64,000 nucleotides of DNA from Agromyces protaetiae (GCF_004135405.1 NZ_CP035491.1:2790001-2854000), one strand, 5' to 3'; positions 30,995-40,624 are shown, numbered from the stretch's first letter. The notes: a model not told the origin generated them from the sequence alone. Made by a program: numbers and translations.

Positions 30995-32268
30995 AGGGAC
31001 CTTCCGGGTTGTGCGATCGGTGCGGCGGGGATCGACGGGATCACCGCGACGACGTGGAATCGTCGGTCGGATCCGACGTCGGCCGTGAGCGACCCTCCTG
31101 TGAGCTGCGCGCGCTCGCGCATACCGGGAATGCCGTGGCGCGTCCCACTCGATTCGGACGAGTCATCCGCCCGCATCGCGTTGACGACCTCGATACGCAC
31201 CCCCGACGCGCTCCACCCGAACCCGACGAGCACGGGAAGCGTCGTGTCGCCGTGCCGGAGCGCGTTCGTGAGCGCCTCCTGCACGATGCGGTAGACCGCG
31301 ATCTGATGGCCCGTGCCGAGCGGAACGCGCTCGCCGTCTTCGGAGAATCGCACGTCGAGCCCAGCGTTCCGCAGCTGCCCGAGCAGCTCGTCGAGATCGT
31401 CGAGCACGGGTTGCGGCGCGTTGCCCTCGGCGTGGCGGAGCTCTGCGAGGAGGAGCCGCACGTCGCCGAGCGCCCCGCGCGCGACCCCCGAGATCGTGCC
31501 GAGCGCGTCGATCGCCGTCTCGGGCCGCGTCGACGCCGCGAACCGCGCGCCGTCGGCCTGTGCGATGACGACCGCGAGCGAGTGCGCCACGACGTCGTGC
31601 ATGTCGCGCGCGATGCGGTTGCGCTCCTGCTCGACGACGTACCGGTACTGGGCGAGCTCCCGCTCCCGGGTCGCGACCTCTTCGCGCCGCCGCACCTCGC
31701 GCGAGTCGCGCACCGCCCGCACGAGGAGACCTGCGACCCACGCGAGCACGAGCACCGCGATCGCCCCCACGAAGAGGATGCCGAGCACGAGGAGGGTCTG
31801 CAGGATGTTGTCGGGCACCCCCTCGTAGGTGCCGAAGATCGACTTCACGAGCCCGAGATACAGCGTCGCGATCACCGCGCCGACGCCCGCCGACGCGAGG
31901 CCGAGCCACTTCACGAGCCGACCGCCGTGCGACGCCGTCGAGTACAGCACCCCGAGCACCGCGGCGTCGTACAACTGGAGGTCGCGGAGCGCGATCATCT
32001 GCGCGAGCGCCGCGATCCACGCGAGCGCGAGCGCCCACCCCGGCGAAAGTCGCCGCACCGCGAGCGCGATGCCGAAGAGGGAGAGTGCGACGAGGTCGAC
32101 CCAGTTCCCGAGGAGCGCGAACGGCAGCGACACGAGCGAGAACAGGGCAGCGAGCAGGATGTCGGTCACGAGCTTGCCGCGCGTCGCACCGGCGCGCGAG
32201 AGCGATCCGCCGCCTCCCGTGGGCGGCGGGGTCGGCGCAGGAGCGCGCGTCGCGGTGGGGCTCGTCAC
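30991..32268 (-). CDS. sensor histidine kinase, HisKA_3 (NarX/DesK-like) class
   Basis: 425 residues. The N-terminal half has five or six membrane segments with little extracytoplasmic sequence, so it may sense within or at the membrane. The dimerisation/phosphoacceptor motif ERNRIARDMHDVVAHSLAVV carries the active histidine; the ATPase domain has QEALTNALRHG (N-box) and GIPGMRERAQLTGG (G-box). It starts at GTG 32268. It forms a kinase-regulator-ATPase-permease operon inserted between era and leuA of the conserved backbone. Confidence 0.93.
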   Translation of the reverse strand: MTSPTATRAPAPTPPPTGGGGSLSRAGATRGKLVTDILLAALFSLVSLPFALLGNWVDLVALSLFGIALAVRRLSPGWALALAWIAALAQMIALRDLQLYDAAVLGVLYSTASHGGRLVKWLGLASAGVGAVIATLYLGLVKSIFGTYEGVPDNILQTLLVLGILFVGAIAVLVLAWVAGLLVRAVRDSREVRRREEVATRERELAQYRYVVEQERNRIARDMHDVVAHSLAVVIAQADGARFAASTRPETAIDALGTISGVARGALGDVRLLLAELRHAEGNAPQPVLDDLDELLGQLRNAGLDVRFSEDGERVPLGTGHQIAVYRIVQEALTNALRHGDTTLPVLVGFGWSASGVRIEVVNAMRADDSSESSGTRHGIPGMRERAQLTGGSLTADVGSDRRFHVVAVIPSIPAAPIAQPGRSL

Positions 32269-32374
32269 GCTTCAACCGTACGCGCGCACGGGCGCACGGT
32301 ACCCGGCGTGGGCGCAGAGTCATCCGTTCGATGTACGCGGATGCCTCGCCGCGCGCGCCTGCCGCGATGCGAGC

Positions 32375-33295
32375 TCAGAACCCGAGCCGCCCCAACTGCT
32401 TGGGGTCGCGCTGCCAGTCCTTCGCGACCTTCACGTGCAGCGCGAGGAAGACCTTCCGCCCGAGGAGCGCCTCGATCTGCGCCCGCGCCGTCGCGCCGAC
32501 GTCTTTCAGGCGTGAGCCGCCCTTGCCGATGATGATGCCCTTCTGGCTGTCGCGCTCGACGAAGACGTTCGCGTAGACCTCGATGAGGTCTTTGTCGTCG
32601 CGCTCGATCATGTCGTCGACCGTCACCGCGATCGAGTGCGGCAGCTCGTCGGAGACGCCCTCGAGGGCCGCCTCGCGCACGAACTCGGCGATGCGCTCGG
32701 TGACGTCTTCGTCGGTGAGGGTCTCGGCCGGGTAGAGGGCGTGCTCGGCCTTCGGCATGAGCGAGAGCAGTTCGTCGACGAGGACGTCGAGCTGTTCGCC
32801 GCGCGGCGCCGACACGGGGATGATCGCCGCCCAGTCGCGCAACTGCGACACGGCGAGGAGCTGCTCGGCGACTTTCGCCTTGCTCGTCGCGTCGGTCTTC
32901 GTGACGATCGCGACCTTCTTGGCGTGCGGGTACTGGTCGAGCTGCTCGTTGATGAACCGGTCGCCCGGTCCGATCGTCTCGTTCGCGGGCACGCAGAACG
33001 CGATGACGTCGACGTCGCCGAGGGTCGCCTCGACGAGGGCGTTGAGGCGTTCGCCGAGCAACGTTCGCGGCCGGTGGAGACCCGGCGTATCGACGAGGAT
33101 GAGCTGCCCGTGGTCGCGGTGCACGATGCCCCGGATGGCTCGGCGCGTCGTCTGCGGCTTCGAGCTCGTGATGGCGACCTTCTGCCCGACGAGCGCGTTC
33201 GTGAGCGTCGACTTGCCGACGTTCGGCCTGCCGACGAACGAGACGAACCCGGCACGGTAGTCGCTCTGCGGTTCAGGCGTGTTCGCGTCGGTCAT
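32375..33295 (-). CDS. era: GTPase Era
   Basis: 306 residues. Essential GTPase in 30S ribosome maturation that binds the 3' end of 16S rRNA. G1 GRPNVGKST, G3 DTPGLHRPRT and G4 TKTD are present. The C-terminal KH domain is intact (QKGIIIGKGGSRLKDVGATAR). The ATG lies inside the end of the preceding CBS-domain gene, with a 23-base overlap, so translation is coupled. Usual length. Confidence 0.97.
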   Translation of the reverse strand: MTDANTPEPQSDYRAGFVSFVGRPNVGKSTLTNALVGQKVAITSSKPQTTRRAIRGIVHRDHGQLILVDTPGLHRPRTLLGERLNALVEATLGDVDVIAFCVPANETIGPGDRFINEQLDQYPHAKKVAIVTKTDATSKAKVAEQLLAVSQLRDWAAIIPVSAPRGEQLDVLVDELLSLMPKAEHALYPAETLTDEDVTERIAEFVREAALEGVSDELPHSIAVTVDDMIERDDKDLIEVYANVFVERDSQKGIIIGKGGSRLKDVGATARAQIEALLGRKVFLALHVKVAKDWQRDPKQLGRLGF

Positions 33296-34604
33296 GACGG
33301 TCTCCTTCTGCGATGCCGCCCTCGAAGGCGGTGCGTGCGTCGATGAGGGCCTCGTCGGCCCAGACGAGGATGGTCCCGATCCGTTTGCGGCGGCCTTCGG
33401 TGCGTTCGGCCTGGAGCACGAGCCCGCTCACGGCGACCTGCTCCCCCGGCTGCGGCAGCCGGCCGAGCTCCTTCGAGAGGAGCCCGCCCGCCGTGTCGAC
33501 GTCCTCGTCTTCGAGATCGAGCCCGAAGAGCTCGCCGAGCTCGTCGATCGGCAGGCGTGCGTTCACGCGGAACCGCCCCTCGTCGAGCGCCTCGACCTGC
33601 GCGGCCTCGCGGTCGTACTCGTCGGCGATGTCGCCCACGAGCTCTTCGATGAGGTCTTCGAGCGTCGCGAGCCCCGCGATGCCGCCGTACTCGTCCACGA
33701 CCATCGCGAGATGGTTCGACTCGAGCTGCATGCGGCGAAGGAGCGCGTCGGCCTTCATCGACTCGGGCACGAACATCGCCGGCCGCGCGAGCTCGGCGAC
33801 CGTGAGCGCATCGGCGTCGCCCGGCCGCTCGAACTCGAGGCGCGCGACGTCGCGCAGGTAGAGGATGCCCGTGACGTCGTCGGCATCGCGCTCGATGACG
33901 GGGATGCGCGAGTAGCCGGCCTTCAGGAAGAGCGCCATCGCCTGCGGCACGTGCGCCGAGCCCTCGATCGTGACCATGTCTGTGCGGGCCACCATGACCT
34001 CGCGTACGACGGTGTCGTTGAACTCGAAGATCGAGTGGATGAGCTCACGGTCCTCTTCTTCGAGCACCTCGAGCTCGGCCGCCTCGTCGACGATGCTGAG
34101 CAGCTGCTCTTCACTCGACACTCCGGCGAACCGGATGCGCGCGGGCGTGACCTTGTCGCCGAGCGCGACGAGCGCGTTCGCGATCGGCCCGAGGAGGAGC
34201 CGCACGAACCGCACGATCGGCGCCGACCATCGCAGCACCCCGCGCGCGTGCACGCGTCCGAAGCTGCGCGGGCTCGCACCGACCAGCACGAACGACACGA
34301 TCGTCATGATGAGCGCCGACCACAGCAGCACGAACCACACGTTGTCGATGAAGGAGACGAACACGAGCGTGACGAGGACGGCGGCGGTCGTCTCGGTGAG
34401 GATGCGGATGAAGTTGACGGCGTTGACGTGTGCGCCCGGGTCTTCGGCGATCTTGACGAGCGACTCGCGCCGCCGCGACGTGAGCGCGAGCGCCTCGAGA
34501 TCGGCCCGCGAGAGCACCCCGAGCGCCGAGTCGACCGCGGCCATGAGACCGCCGAACCCCACGAGGACGACGGCGGTCACGAGGAAGAGCCAGGGCTGCA
34601 TCAT
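33273..34604 (-). CDS. hemolysin family protein with CNNM (DUF21) and CBS domains, CorC-type
   Basis: 443 residues. N-terminal DUF21/CNNM membrane domain with about four segments, then a CBS pair (MVARTDMVTIEGSAHVPQAM and FVPESMKADALLRRMQLESNHLAMVVDEYGG) and a C-terminal CorC/HlyC transporter-associated domain. The family is linked to Mg2+ or Co2+ handling. The ATG at 34604 overlaps the ybeY stop (ATGA) and is immediately followed by a second ATG. It lies between ybeY and era, as in most actinobacteria. Confidence 0.92.
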   Translation of the reverse strand: MMQPWLFLVTAVVLVGFGGLMAAVDSALGVLSRADLEALALTSRRRESLVKIAEDPGAHVNAVNFIRILTETTAAVLVTLVFVSFIDNVWFVLLWSALIMTIVSFVLVGASPRSFGRVHARGVLRWSAPIVRFVRLLLGPIANALVALGDKVTPARIRFAGVSSEEQLLSIVDEAAELEVLEEEDRELIHSIFEFNDTVVREVMVARTDMVTIEGSAHVPQAMALFLKAGYSRIPVIERDADDVTGILYLRDVARLEFERPGDADALTVAELARPAMFVPESMKADALLRRMQLESNHLAMVVDEYGGIAGLATLEDLIEELVGDIADEYDREAAQVEALDEGRFRVNARLPIDELGELFGLDLEDEDVDTAGGLLSKELGRLPQPGEQVAVSGLVLQAERTEGRRKRIGTILVWADEALIDARTAFEGGIAEGDRHDRREHA

Positions 34605-35068
34605 CGGGAGCGGCGGCGCTCCTGCATCGCGAAGCCGACGAGGATGTCCCGCTGGATCGAGAACATCTCCTTCTCTTCGGCGGGCTCGGCGTGATCGAAC
34701 CCGAGCAGGTGCAGGATGCCGTGCGCCGTGAGGAGCTGGAGCTCGTCGAGGAGCGAGTGGCCGGCGGTCTTCGCCTGCGATTCCGCGACCTGCGGGCACA
34801 GCACGACGTCGCCGAGAAGGCCCGCGGCGCTCGGCTTGTCTTCGGTGCCGGGCCGCAGTTCGTCCATCGGGAAGCTCAGCACGTCGGTCGGGCCTGGCTC
34901 GTCCATCCACTGCACGTGGAGCTGCTCCATCGCGCCTTCGTCGACGAGGACTATCGCGAGCTCGGCCTCTCGGTGCACATGCATCGCGTCGAGCGCGTAC
35001 ACGGCGAGCCGTTGGAGGGATGCCTCGTCGACCTCGATCGTGGACTCGTTGGTGATCTCGATGCTCAT
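34601..35068 (-). CDS. ybeY: rRNA maturation RNase YbeY
   Basis: 155 residues. Zinc-dependent endoribonuclease for 16S rRNA 3' processing and ribosome quality control. The metal site HGILHLLGFDH gives the H-x3-H-x5-H pattern; GPTDVLSFPMDELRPG is the conserved preceding segment. ATG 35068 gives MSIEITNEST, the family's usual start. An in-frame GTG at 35107 overlaps the phoH stop (GTGA) and would add 13 residues; it cannot be excluded. Confidence 0.95.
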   Translation of the reverse strand: MSIEITNESTIEVDEASLQRLAVYALDAMHVHREAELAIVLVDEGAMEQLHVQWMDEPGPTDVLSFPMDELRPGTEDKPSAAGLLGDVVLCPQVAESQAKTAGHSLLDELQLLTAHGILHLLGFDHAEPAEEKEMFSIQRDILVGFAMQERRRSR

Positions 35069-35103
35069 GGGGTCTCGGGCTCCGTCGGTCGGGGTCTTCT
35101 CGG

Positions 35104-36198
35104 TCACTGTTTCGGCCTCGGGGGTTGGTGGTCGCGCGGCGCGCGGCCGCGGCGCTCGGCTCGGTTCGCGAACTCGCGCGCCTGGTCGCGCTCGAATCGC
35201 TGCGCCTGCTGGCGCTGGTCGTACTCGGTGTAGGCGTCGACGATGCGGCCGACGAGCGTGTGACGCACGACGTCGTCGCTCGTGAGCCGCGCGAAGTGGA
35301 TGTCGTCGATCTGGTCGAGGATGCGCGTCACGAGCTTCAGGCCGGATGCTCCGCCGGGCAGGTCGACCTGGGTGATGTCGCCCGTGACGACCATCTTCGA
35401 GCCGAACCCGAGGCGGGTGAGGAACATCTTCATCTGCTCGGGCGTCGTGTTCTGCGCCTCGTCGAGCACGACGAACGAGTCGTTGAGCGTGCGCCCGCGC
35501 ATGTAGGCGAGCGGCGCGACCTCGACGGTGCCCGACGCGAGGAGCTTCGGCACCAGCTCGGGGTCCATCATCTCGTTGAGCGCGTCGTAGAGCGGCCGCA
35601 GGTACGGGTCGATCTTGTCGGTGAGGGTGCCGGGCAGGAAGCCCAGCCGCTCCCCCGCCTCGACGGCCGGACGGGTCAGGATGATCCGGCTGACCTCTTT
35701 GCGCTGCAACGCCTGCACGGCCTTCGCCATCGCGAGGTAGGTCTTGCCGGTGCCCGCAGGGCCGATGCCGAACACGATCGTGTGCTCGTCGATCGCGTCG
35801 ACGTACTGCCGCTGGCCCTCGGTCTTCGGTCGGATGGTCTTGCCCCGACTCGACACGATCACCTGGCCGAGCAGTTCGGAGGGTCGGGCACCGGGGTCGG
35901 CTTCGAGCATGCGCGCGGAGCTCCTCACTTCGGTCGGGGTCGGATCTTGCCCTTGACGGACGAGTTCGAGCAGTTCTTCGATGAGCCGGCGCACCTGGAG
36001 ACGACCGGCGGCGTCGCCGCGGATGGCGATCTCGTTGCCGCGCACGTGGACGGCGACTTCGGGGTGCTCGCGCTGGATCTGCGTGAGCAGGCGGTCTTGC
36101 GGACCGAGCAGACGCACCATCGCGATGCCGTCGATGCTGAGGCGTTCCTCGTCGGCCGGAACGGCGGTCGGTGCGTCGATCGGATCAGGCTCCGGCAA
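35104..36198 (-). CDS. PhoH-like ATPase (PhoH family protein)
   Basis: 364 residues. An N-terminal RNA-binding-like region (KH-type, about residues 35-80) precedes a P-loop ATPase/helicase core: Walker A GPAGTGKTYLAMA, Walker B FVVLDEAQNTT and VVTGDITQVDLPGG. PhoH proteins are associated with RNA metabolism next to ybeY. The TTG at 36198 overlaps the HIT-protein gene by 14 bases; an ATG further inside (36120) would cut into the conserved start. The C-terminal tail is Arg/Pro-rich. Confidence 0.93.
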   Translation of the reverse strand: MPEPDPIDAPTAVPADEERLSIDGIAMVRLLGPQDRLLTQIQREHPEVAVHVRGNEIAIRGDAAGRLQVRRLIEELLELVRQGQDPTPTEVRSSARMLEADPGARPSELLGQVIVSSRGKTIRPKTEGQRQYVDAIDEHTIVFGIGPAGTGKTYLAMAKAVQALQRKEVSRIILTRPAVEAGERLGFLPGTLTDKIDPYLRPLYDALNEMMDPELVPKLLASGTVEVAPLAYMRGRTLNDSFVVLDEAQNTTPEQMKMFLTRLGFGSKMVVTGDITQVDLPGGASGLKLVTRILDQIDDIHFARLTSDDVVRHTLVGRIVDAYTEYDQRQQAQRFERDQAREFANRAERRGRAPRDHQPPRPKQ

Positions 36199-36544
36199 GC
36201 GAGCCCTCCGTCAGGGCGCCCGCGATGACGTGCGCGTGGACGTGGAACACGGTCTGGCCCGCGCCCGAGCCCGTGTTGAAGATGAGGCGGAAGTCGCCGT
36301 CGGCGAGCTCTGCGGCGACGCCGTTCGCGACCTCGACGATCTCGGCGAGGAGGCCCGGGTCGCCCGCGGCGAGCTCGACGACGTTGCGGTACTCGCCGCT
36401 CCGCGGGGTCACGACGACGTGGACGGGCGCCTTCGGCGCGATGTCGTGGAACGCGATGACGCGTTCGGTCTCGGCGACGATGCGCGCCGGGATCTCACCT
36501 GCGGAGATGCGCTCGAAGACGGTCGGTTCGCGAGTCTCGCTCAT
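36185..36544 (-). CDS. HIT family nucleotide-binding protein
   Basis: 119 residues. Histidine-triad hydrolase of the Hint type: HVHAHV at the C-terminal active site, with conserved TVFERI near the N-terminus and RLIFNTGSGAGQTVFH before the triad. It hydrolyses adenosine phosphoramidates in related proteins. ATG 36544 was chosen; an ATG three codons upstream is in frame. TACGAT on the minus strand lies just upstream, so an internal leaderless promoter is possible. It sits between rsmE and phoH. Confidence 0.93.
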   Translation of the reverse strand: MSETREPTVFERISAGEIPARIVAETERVIAFHDIAPKAPVHVVVTPRSGEYRNVVELAAGDPGLLAEIVEVANGVAAELADGDFRLIFNTGSGAGQTVFHVHAHVIAGALTEGSLAGA

Positions 36545-36595
36545 ACCGTCCATCGTAGCGACGGATGCCTCGGCGGCGGGTGCCTTGGGGATGTC

Positions 36596-37330
36596 TCACC
36601 ACCGTCCGAGCGCGGCAGACAGCACGGCGATCGCGGCGGGCCCCGCGGTCGAGGTGCGGAGCACCGATGTGCCGAGCCGAACCTGTTCGGCGCCCGCGGC
36701 GCCGAGTCGCTCGAGCTCGGCGGGGGCGATGCCGCCCTCGGGTCCGACGACGAGCACGAGGTCGCGCCCGTCGAACTCGAGCTCGGTGATCGCGGCTTCG
36801 GCGGACGGCTCGAGGAGCAGGATCCGGGCGCCGTCGAACCGGCTCGCCAGCTGACCGGTCGTCGCAGGCTCGTCGACCTCGGGGATCCACGCACGGATCG
36901 ACTGCTTGGACGCTTCGCGCGCGATCGTCGCCCACCGCTGACGGCCCTTGACCGCCTTGGGGCCTTCCCACCGCGACACCGACCGGGCTGCCGCCCACGG
37001 CACGATGCGATCGACCCCGAGCTCGGTCGCGGCCTGCACCGCGAGCTCGTCGCGGTCGCCCTTCGCGAGGGCCTGCGCGAGCACGATCGCGGGACTCGGT
37101 CGCGCGTCGCGGGAGACATCCGCGACCTCGAGCGACAGCTCGCGCGCGCCCGTCGACACCACCGCGCCGGTGACGATCGTGCCGCGGCCGTCGCCGATCG
37201 AGAGCGTCTCGCCGACGCGTACGCGCGCCACCGTGACCGCATGGCGCGCCTCGTCGCCCGAGAGCTCGACGACGTCGCCCGCGGCTGCGGCCGCGAGCTC
37301 CAGCCCCTCGTCGAAGTACAGGCTGCTCAT
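36596..37330 (-). CDS. rsmE: 16S rRNA (uracil(1498)-N(3))-methyltransferase RsmE
   Basis: 244 residues. SPOUT-fold methyltransferase for m3U1498 of 16S rRNA. The N-terminal PUA-like domain begins MSSLYFDEGLE with HAVTVARVRVGE, and the knotted C-terminal part has VVGPEGGIAPAELE and LGTSVLRTSTAGPAAI. Length normal. It lies 21 bases after dnaJ; the hrcA-dnaJ-rsmE order is conserved. Confidence 0.96.
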   Translation of the reverse strand: MSSLYFDEGLELAAAAAGDVVELSGDEARHAVTVARVRVGETLSIGDGRGTIVTGAVVSTGARELSLEVADVSRDARPSPAIVLAQALAKGDRDELAVQAATELGVDRIVPWAAARSVSRWEGPKAVKGRQRWATIAREASKQSIRAWIPEVDEPATTGQLASRFDGARILLLEPSAEAAITELEFDGRDLVLVVGPEGGIAPAELERLGAAGAEQVRLGTSVLRTSTAGPAAIAVLSAALGRW

Positions 37331-37351
37331 CGAGTCATCCGGATCACCGGG

Positions 37352-38452
37352 TCATCCGAGGAACTTGTCGCGCAGCCGGGCGAACAGCCCCTGCTGGAAG
37401 TGGGTGAGCTCGGGCTTGTGGGGCTTCTGCGACGCCGCGAACTGCTCGATGAGCTGGCGCTCCTTGCCCGAGAGCTTCGTCGGCGTGACGACGTGCACCC
37501 CGACCTTGAGGTCGCCGCGGCCGGAGCCGCGCAGGTGCGTGATTCCGCGGTCTTTCACCGTGATGACCTCGCCCGCCTGGACGCCCGCCTTGAGGTCGAT
37601 CTCGACGTCGCCGTCGAGGGCGGGGATGGTCGCCGTCGTGCCGAGGATCGCGTCGGTCATCGCCACTTCGAGGGTGCAGAGGAGGTCGTCGCCGTTGCGG
37701 CTGAAGACGTCGTGGTTCTTGACCTTGATCTCGAGGTAGAGGTCGCCGTTCGGGCCGCCGGCCGGGCCTGCTTCGCCCGAGCCCGGCATCTGCAGGCGCA
37801 GCCCCGTGTCGACGCCCGCGGGGATGTCCACGGGCACCGTGCGGCGGGCGCGGACGCGACCCTGCCCCTGGCAGGTGACGCACGGGGTCGCGATGATCGA
37901 GCCGTAGCCGCGGCATGTGCCGCACGGGCTCGAGGTCATGACGTTGCCGAGGAGTGAGCGCACGGCGCGCTGGATCTGACCGGTGCCGTGGCACATGTCG
38001 CACGTGACGGGCGAGGTGCCCGGCTGGCAGCACGAGCCGTGGCAGGTCTCGCACACGATCGCCGTGTCGACCTCGAGGTCGCGGTGGGTGCCGAAGACGA
38101 CCTCGTCGAGGCCGACCTCCACGCGGATGAGCGCGTCCTGACCGCGCTCGCGCCGCGAACGCGGCCCGCGCGACTGCTGGCCGGCGCCGAAGAACGTCTC
38201 GAAGATGTCGCCGAAGCCGCCGAATCCTCCGGCGCCGCCGAAGCCGCCTTGCCCTCCGAGGTCGTACTGCTGGCGCTGCTTCGGGTCGGAGAGCACGTCG
38301 TAGGCGTGTGTGACCTCTTTGAAACGCTCGGATGCCTCGGCGCCCGGGTTGACGTCGGGGTGGAGCTCGCGGGCGAGCCGGCGGTAGGCCTTCTTGATCT
38401 CGTCGGGCGTGGCCTCGCGCGAGACGCCGAGGACCTCGTAATGGTCTGCCAC
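37352..38452 (-). CDS. dnaJ: molecular chaperone DnaJ
   Basis: 366 residues. J-domain with the HPD motif ([11 protein letters not shown]) that stimulates DnaK, a Gly/Phe-rich linker ([16 protein letters not shown]), four zinc-binding CxxC repeats starting [24 protein letters not shown] and CVTCQGQG, and the C-terminal substrate-binding domain. It is the second, hrcA-linked DnaJ type of actinobacteria. GTG 38452 has AAAGGA upstream. It lies 47 bases after hrcA and is probably under the same CIRCE control. Confidence 0.96.
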   Translation of the reverse strand: MADHYEVLGVSREATPDEIKKAYRRLARELHPDVNPGAEASERFKEVTHAYDVLSDPKQRQQYDLGGQGGFGGAGGFGGFGDIFETFFGAGQQSRGPRSRRERGQDALIRVEVGLDEVVFGTHRDLEVDTAIVCETCHGSCCQPGTSPVTCDMCHGTGQIQRAVRSLLGNVMTSSPCGTCRGYGSIIATPCVTCQGQGRVRARRTVPVDIPAGVDTGLRLQMPGSGEAGPAGGPNGDLYLEIKVKNHDVFSRNGDDLLCTLEVAMTDAILGTTATIPALDGDVEIDLKAGVQAGEVITVKDRGITHLRGSGRGDLKVGVHVVTPTKLSGKERQLIEQFAASQKPHKPELTHFQQGLFARLRDKFLG

Positions 38453-38499
38453 GAGGGCGGTTCCTTTCGATCGGGAGTGCGGCGCGGAGGCCGCAGAGT

Positions 38500-39522
38500 T
38501 CAGTGCTCGCCGAGCTGGAGCGACAGGTAGCGCGCGACCGCGCGCACCGCGGCCATGCTCGCGGAGTAGTCCATGCGGGTGGGACCGACGACGCCGAGGC
38601 GGGCGACGTCGCGGCCGGGGACCGAGAAGGCGCTCGAGACGATCGAGGCCTCGCCGAGCCCGTACGGCGCGTTCTCGCGGCCGATGCGGACGGCGACGGC
38701 GTGCGGGTCGGCCGCCATCTCGCCGAAGAGCCGGAGAACCACGACCTGCTCCTCGATGGCTTCGATGACGCCGAGGATCGAGCCCGAGAAGTCTTGTTCG
38801 GTGCGCACGAGGTTGGCCGCGCCCGCGACCACGAGCCGTTCCCCGCGCTGCACGCGCGCCTGCTCCGCGATCGTCGCGGCGATCGTGCGGTAGACGTCGG
38901 CGAATCTCGGGTCGGCGTCGACGATCTCGACCGACAGCGCCGCCGCGGCATCCGCCATCGTGAGCCCGCCGGCCGCCTCGTTGAGCCGCACCCGCAGGGT
39001 GGCGAGCGTCTCGGAATCGATGTCGGCGCCCAGATCGGCGAGCCGCTGCTCGACCTGTCCGGAGTCGGTGATGAGGATGCAGAGGACCCGATCGGGCGCG
39101 AGCTGGACGAGCTCGATGTGCCGCACGCGCGTGCGCGAGAAGCTTGGCACCTGGACGACCGCGAGCTGGTTCGTGAGTTGCGCGATGAGCCGCACGGTGC
39201 GGGCGAGGAGTTCGTCGAGATCGTTCGACTCGCCGAGGAAGGTCTCGATGGCCTGGCGCTGCGCTGCGCTCAGCGGTCGTACATCGCTCAGGCGGTCGAC
39301 GAAGACACGGTAGCCCTTGTCGGTCGGGATGCGACCAGACGAGGTGTGCGGCGCCTGGATGAGCTCTTCCTCTTCGAGGAGGGCCATGTCGTTGCGGATG
39401 GTCGCCGCCGACACGCCGAACGCATGCCGATCGACGATCGACTTCGAGCCCACGGGCTCGCGCGAGGCGACGTAGTCCTGCACGATCGCGCGAAGGACCG
39501 CGAGTCCGCGTTCCGAGACCAT
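38500..39522 (-). CDS. hrcA: heat-inducible transcriptional repressor HrcA
   Basis: 340 residues. A winged-helix DNA-binding N-terminus ([28 protein letters not shown], then [19 protein letters not shown]) precedes a GAF-like domain and a dimerisation region. It represses heat-shock genes by binding CIRCE; a CIRCE element lies 21 bases upstream, so it is autoregulated. ATG 39522 is preceded by GAGGGG. Confidence 0.97.
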   Translation of the reverse strand: MVSERGLAVLRAIVQDYVASREPVGSKSIVDRHAFGVSAATIRNDMALLEEEELIQAPHTSSGRIPTDKGYRVFVDRLSDVRPLSAAQRQAIETFLGESNDLDELLARTVRLIAQLTNQLAVVQVPSFSRTRVRHIELVQLAPDRVLCILITDSGQVEQRLADLGADIDSETLATLRVRLNEAAGGLTMADAAAALSVEIVDADPRFADVYRTIAATIAEQARVQRGERLVVAGAANLVRTEQDFSGSILGVIEAIEEQVVVLRLFGEMAADPHAVAVRIGRENAPYGLGEASIVSSAFSVPGRDVARLGVVGPTRMDYSASMAAVRAVARYLSLQLGEH

Positions 39523-39543
39523 CGACCCCTCGTTTCCGTTCGT

Positions 39544-39570
39544 TTAGCACTCAGCCCGTTCGAGTGCCAA
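39544..39570 (-). promoter_or_regulatory. CIRCE operator overlapping the hrcA promoter
   Basis: TTAGCACTC and GAGTGCCAA (plus strand) are separated by nine bases, matching the CIRCE consensus (TTAGCACTC-N9-GAGTGCTAA) with one change. On the minus strand TTGGCA (39570-39565) and TAAACG (39546-39541) lie 18 bases apart and could be the -35 and -10, so bound HrcA would cover the promoter. Confidence 0.92.
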
Positions 39571-39599
39571 TCCTAACCCGTCATCCTGCGCCGAATTCG

Positions 39600-39628
39600 T
39601 TGCCCGCCCTCCGACTCGCCGCTATCTT
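39600..39628 (+). promoter_or_regulatory. candidate promoter of the first DUF4870 gene
   Basis: TTGCCC (39600-39605) and TATCTT (39623-39628) are 17 bases apart, a good housekeeping-promoter layout. The start codon is 90 bases further, leaving a leader of about 80 bases with no recognised structure. Consensus match only. Confidence 0.45.
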
Positions 39629-39717
39629 GAGCAGCATCCGCGAGTTCCGCGCTTCCCGCACGCGGATGCCGCCACCTCAGCGGCCGATTCACTCGACCCG
39701 AAAGGCATCCCACTCCC

Positions 39718-40086
39718 ATGACCGATCCGAACGCACAACCGGCCCAGCCGCCCGCAGCCGCGCCCCTCTCGCCCGAGCAGGACATCCAGTGGGGCTCGTT
39801 CGCCCACCTCGGCGGCATCCTCGGGTTCCTGCCGTCGCTCATCATCTGGCTCGTCTTCAAGGACCGCGGCCAGTTCACGAACACCGAGGCGAAGGAAGCG
39901 CTCAACTTCCAGATCACGGTGTTCATCGGCTACGCGATCGCACTCGTCCTGTCGTTCTTCTTCATCGGCATCCTGCTCTACTGGGTGCTCTGGATCGCGA
40001 GCGTCGTCTTCTCGATCCTCGCCTTCCTCAAGGCGAAGGACGGCCAGCACTACCGCTACCCGTTCGCCATCCGCCTCATCAAGTAG
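39718..40086 (+). CDS. DUF4870 domain-containing small membrane protein
   Basis: 122 residues. A Pro/Ala-rich cytoplasmic N-terminus, then IQWGSFAHLGGILGFLPSLI and KEALNFQITVFIGYAIALVLSFF, making three or four membrane segments with the AALNFQIT-type motif of DUF4870 (Tic20-like) proteins. Function unknown. AAAGG lies upstream of ATG 39718. It is followed by a strong terminator and then a paralogue. Confidence 0.85.
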   Translation: MTDPNAQPAQPPAAAPLSPEQDIQWGSFAHLGGILGFLPSLIIWLVFKDRGQFTNTEAKEALNFQITVFIGYAIALVLSFFFIGILLYWVLWIASVVFSILAFLKAKDGQHYRYPFAIRLIK

Positions 40087-40103
40087 CGCGAGCACGAGAC
40101 GAT

Positions 40104-40137
40104 GACGCGCCGGTCGGGTCTTCCCGACCGGCGCGTC
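40104..40137 (+). terminator. intrinsic terminator after the first DUF4870 gene
   Basis: GACGCGCCGGTCGGG and CCCGACCGGCGCGTC form a perfect 15-bp stem with a TCTT loop, followed by TCTCT. Confidence 0.85.
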
Positions 40138-40201
40138 TCTCTGCAACCATGTGCTCGAGATGACGTTCGCTCATCAGCGAACCCGAACGAGGAGAGTCAG
40201 C

Positions 40202-40624
40202 ATGTCCGACGCAACGCCTCCGCCGCCGCCCGCCGGCCCCCCGACGCCGCCGCCGCCCGGCCCTCCGCCGCCTCCGAACCCGTATCAGCAGGCTCAGCCG
40301 TTGAGCCCGTCCGACGAGAAGCTCTGGGCGACGCTCATCCACGTCGGCGGCATCCTCTTCGGAATCCTGCCCTCGCTCATCGGCTACCTCGTGCTGAAAG
40401 ACCGCGGCCCGTTCATCCGCGCGCACACCGCGACGGCGCTGAACTTCCAGATCACGCTGCTCATCGCGTACGTCGTCGGCGGACTGCTCTCGCTCATCAT
40501 CATCGGCTTCTTCGTGCTGCTCGCGGCATGGGTGCTGTCGATCGTCTTCGGCATCATCGCCGCGATGAAGGCGAACCAGGGCCAGCCGTACACGTACCCG
40601 CTGTCCATCAAGTTCGTGAGCTGA
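40202..40624 (+). CDS. DUF4870 domain-containing small membrane protein (paralogue)
   Basis: 140 residues. Paralogue of the preceding gene: LWATLIHVGGILFGILPSLI and ATALNFQITLLIAYVVGGLL match it over the membrane part. The N-terminus differs, with about 25 residues dominated by proline (runs of PPPPP). ATG 40202 has GAGGAG six to eleven bases upstream. Each of the two copies is flanked by its own terminator, so they are separately transcribed. Function unknown. Confidence 0.85.
   Translation: MSDATPPPPPAGPPTPPPPGPPPPPNPYQQAQPLSPSDEKLWATLIHVGGILFGILPSLIGYLVLKDRGPFIRAHTATALNFQITLLIAYVVGGLLSLIIIGFFVLLAAWVLSIVFGIIAAMKANQGQPYTYPLSIKFVS

Noticed and set aside
40104-40137. A riboswitch between the two DUF4870 genes
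   Set aside because: The perfect stem with a four-base loop and T-rich tail is explained fully as a terminator.
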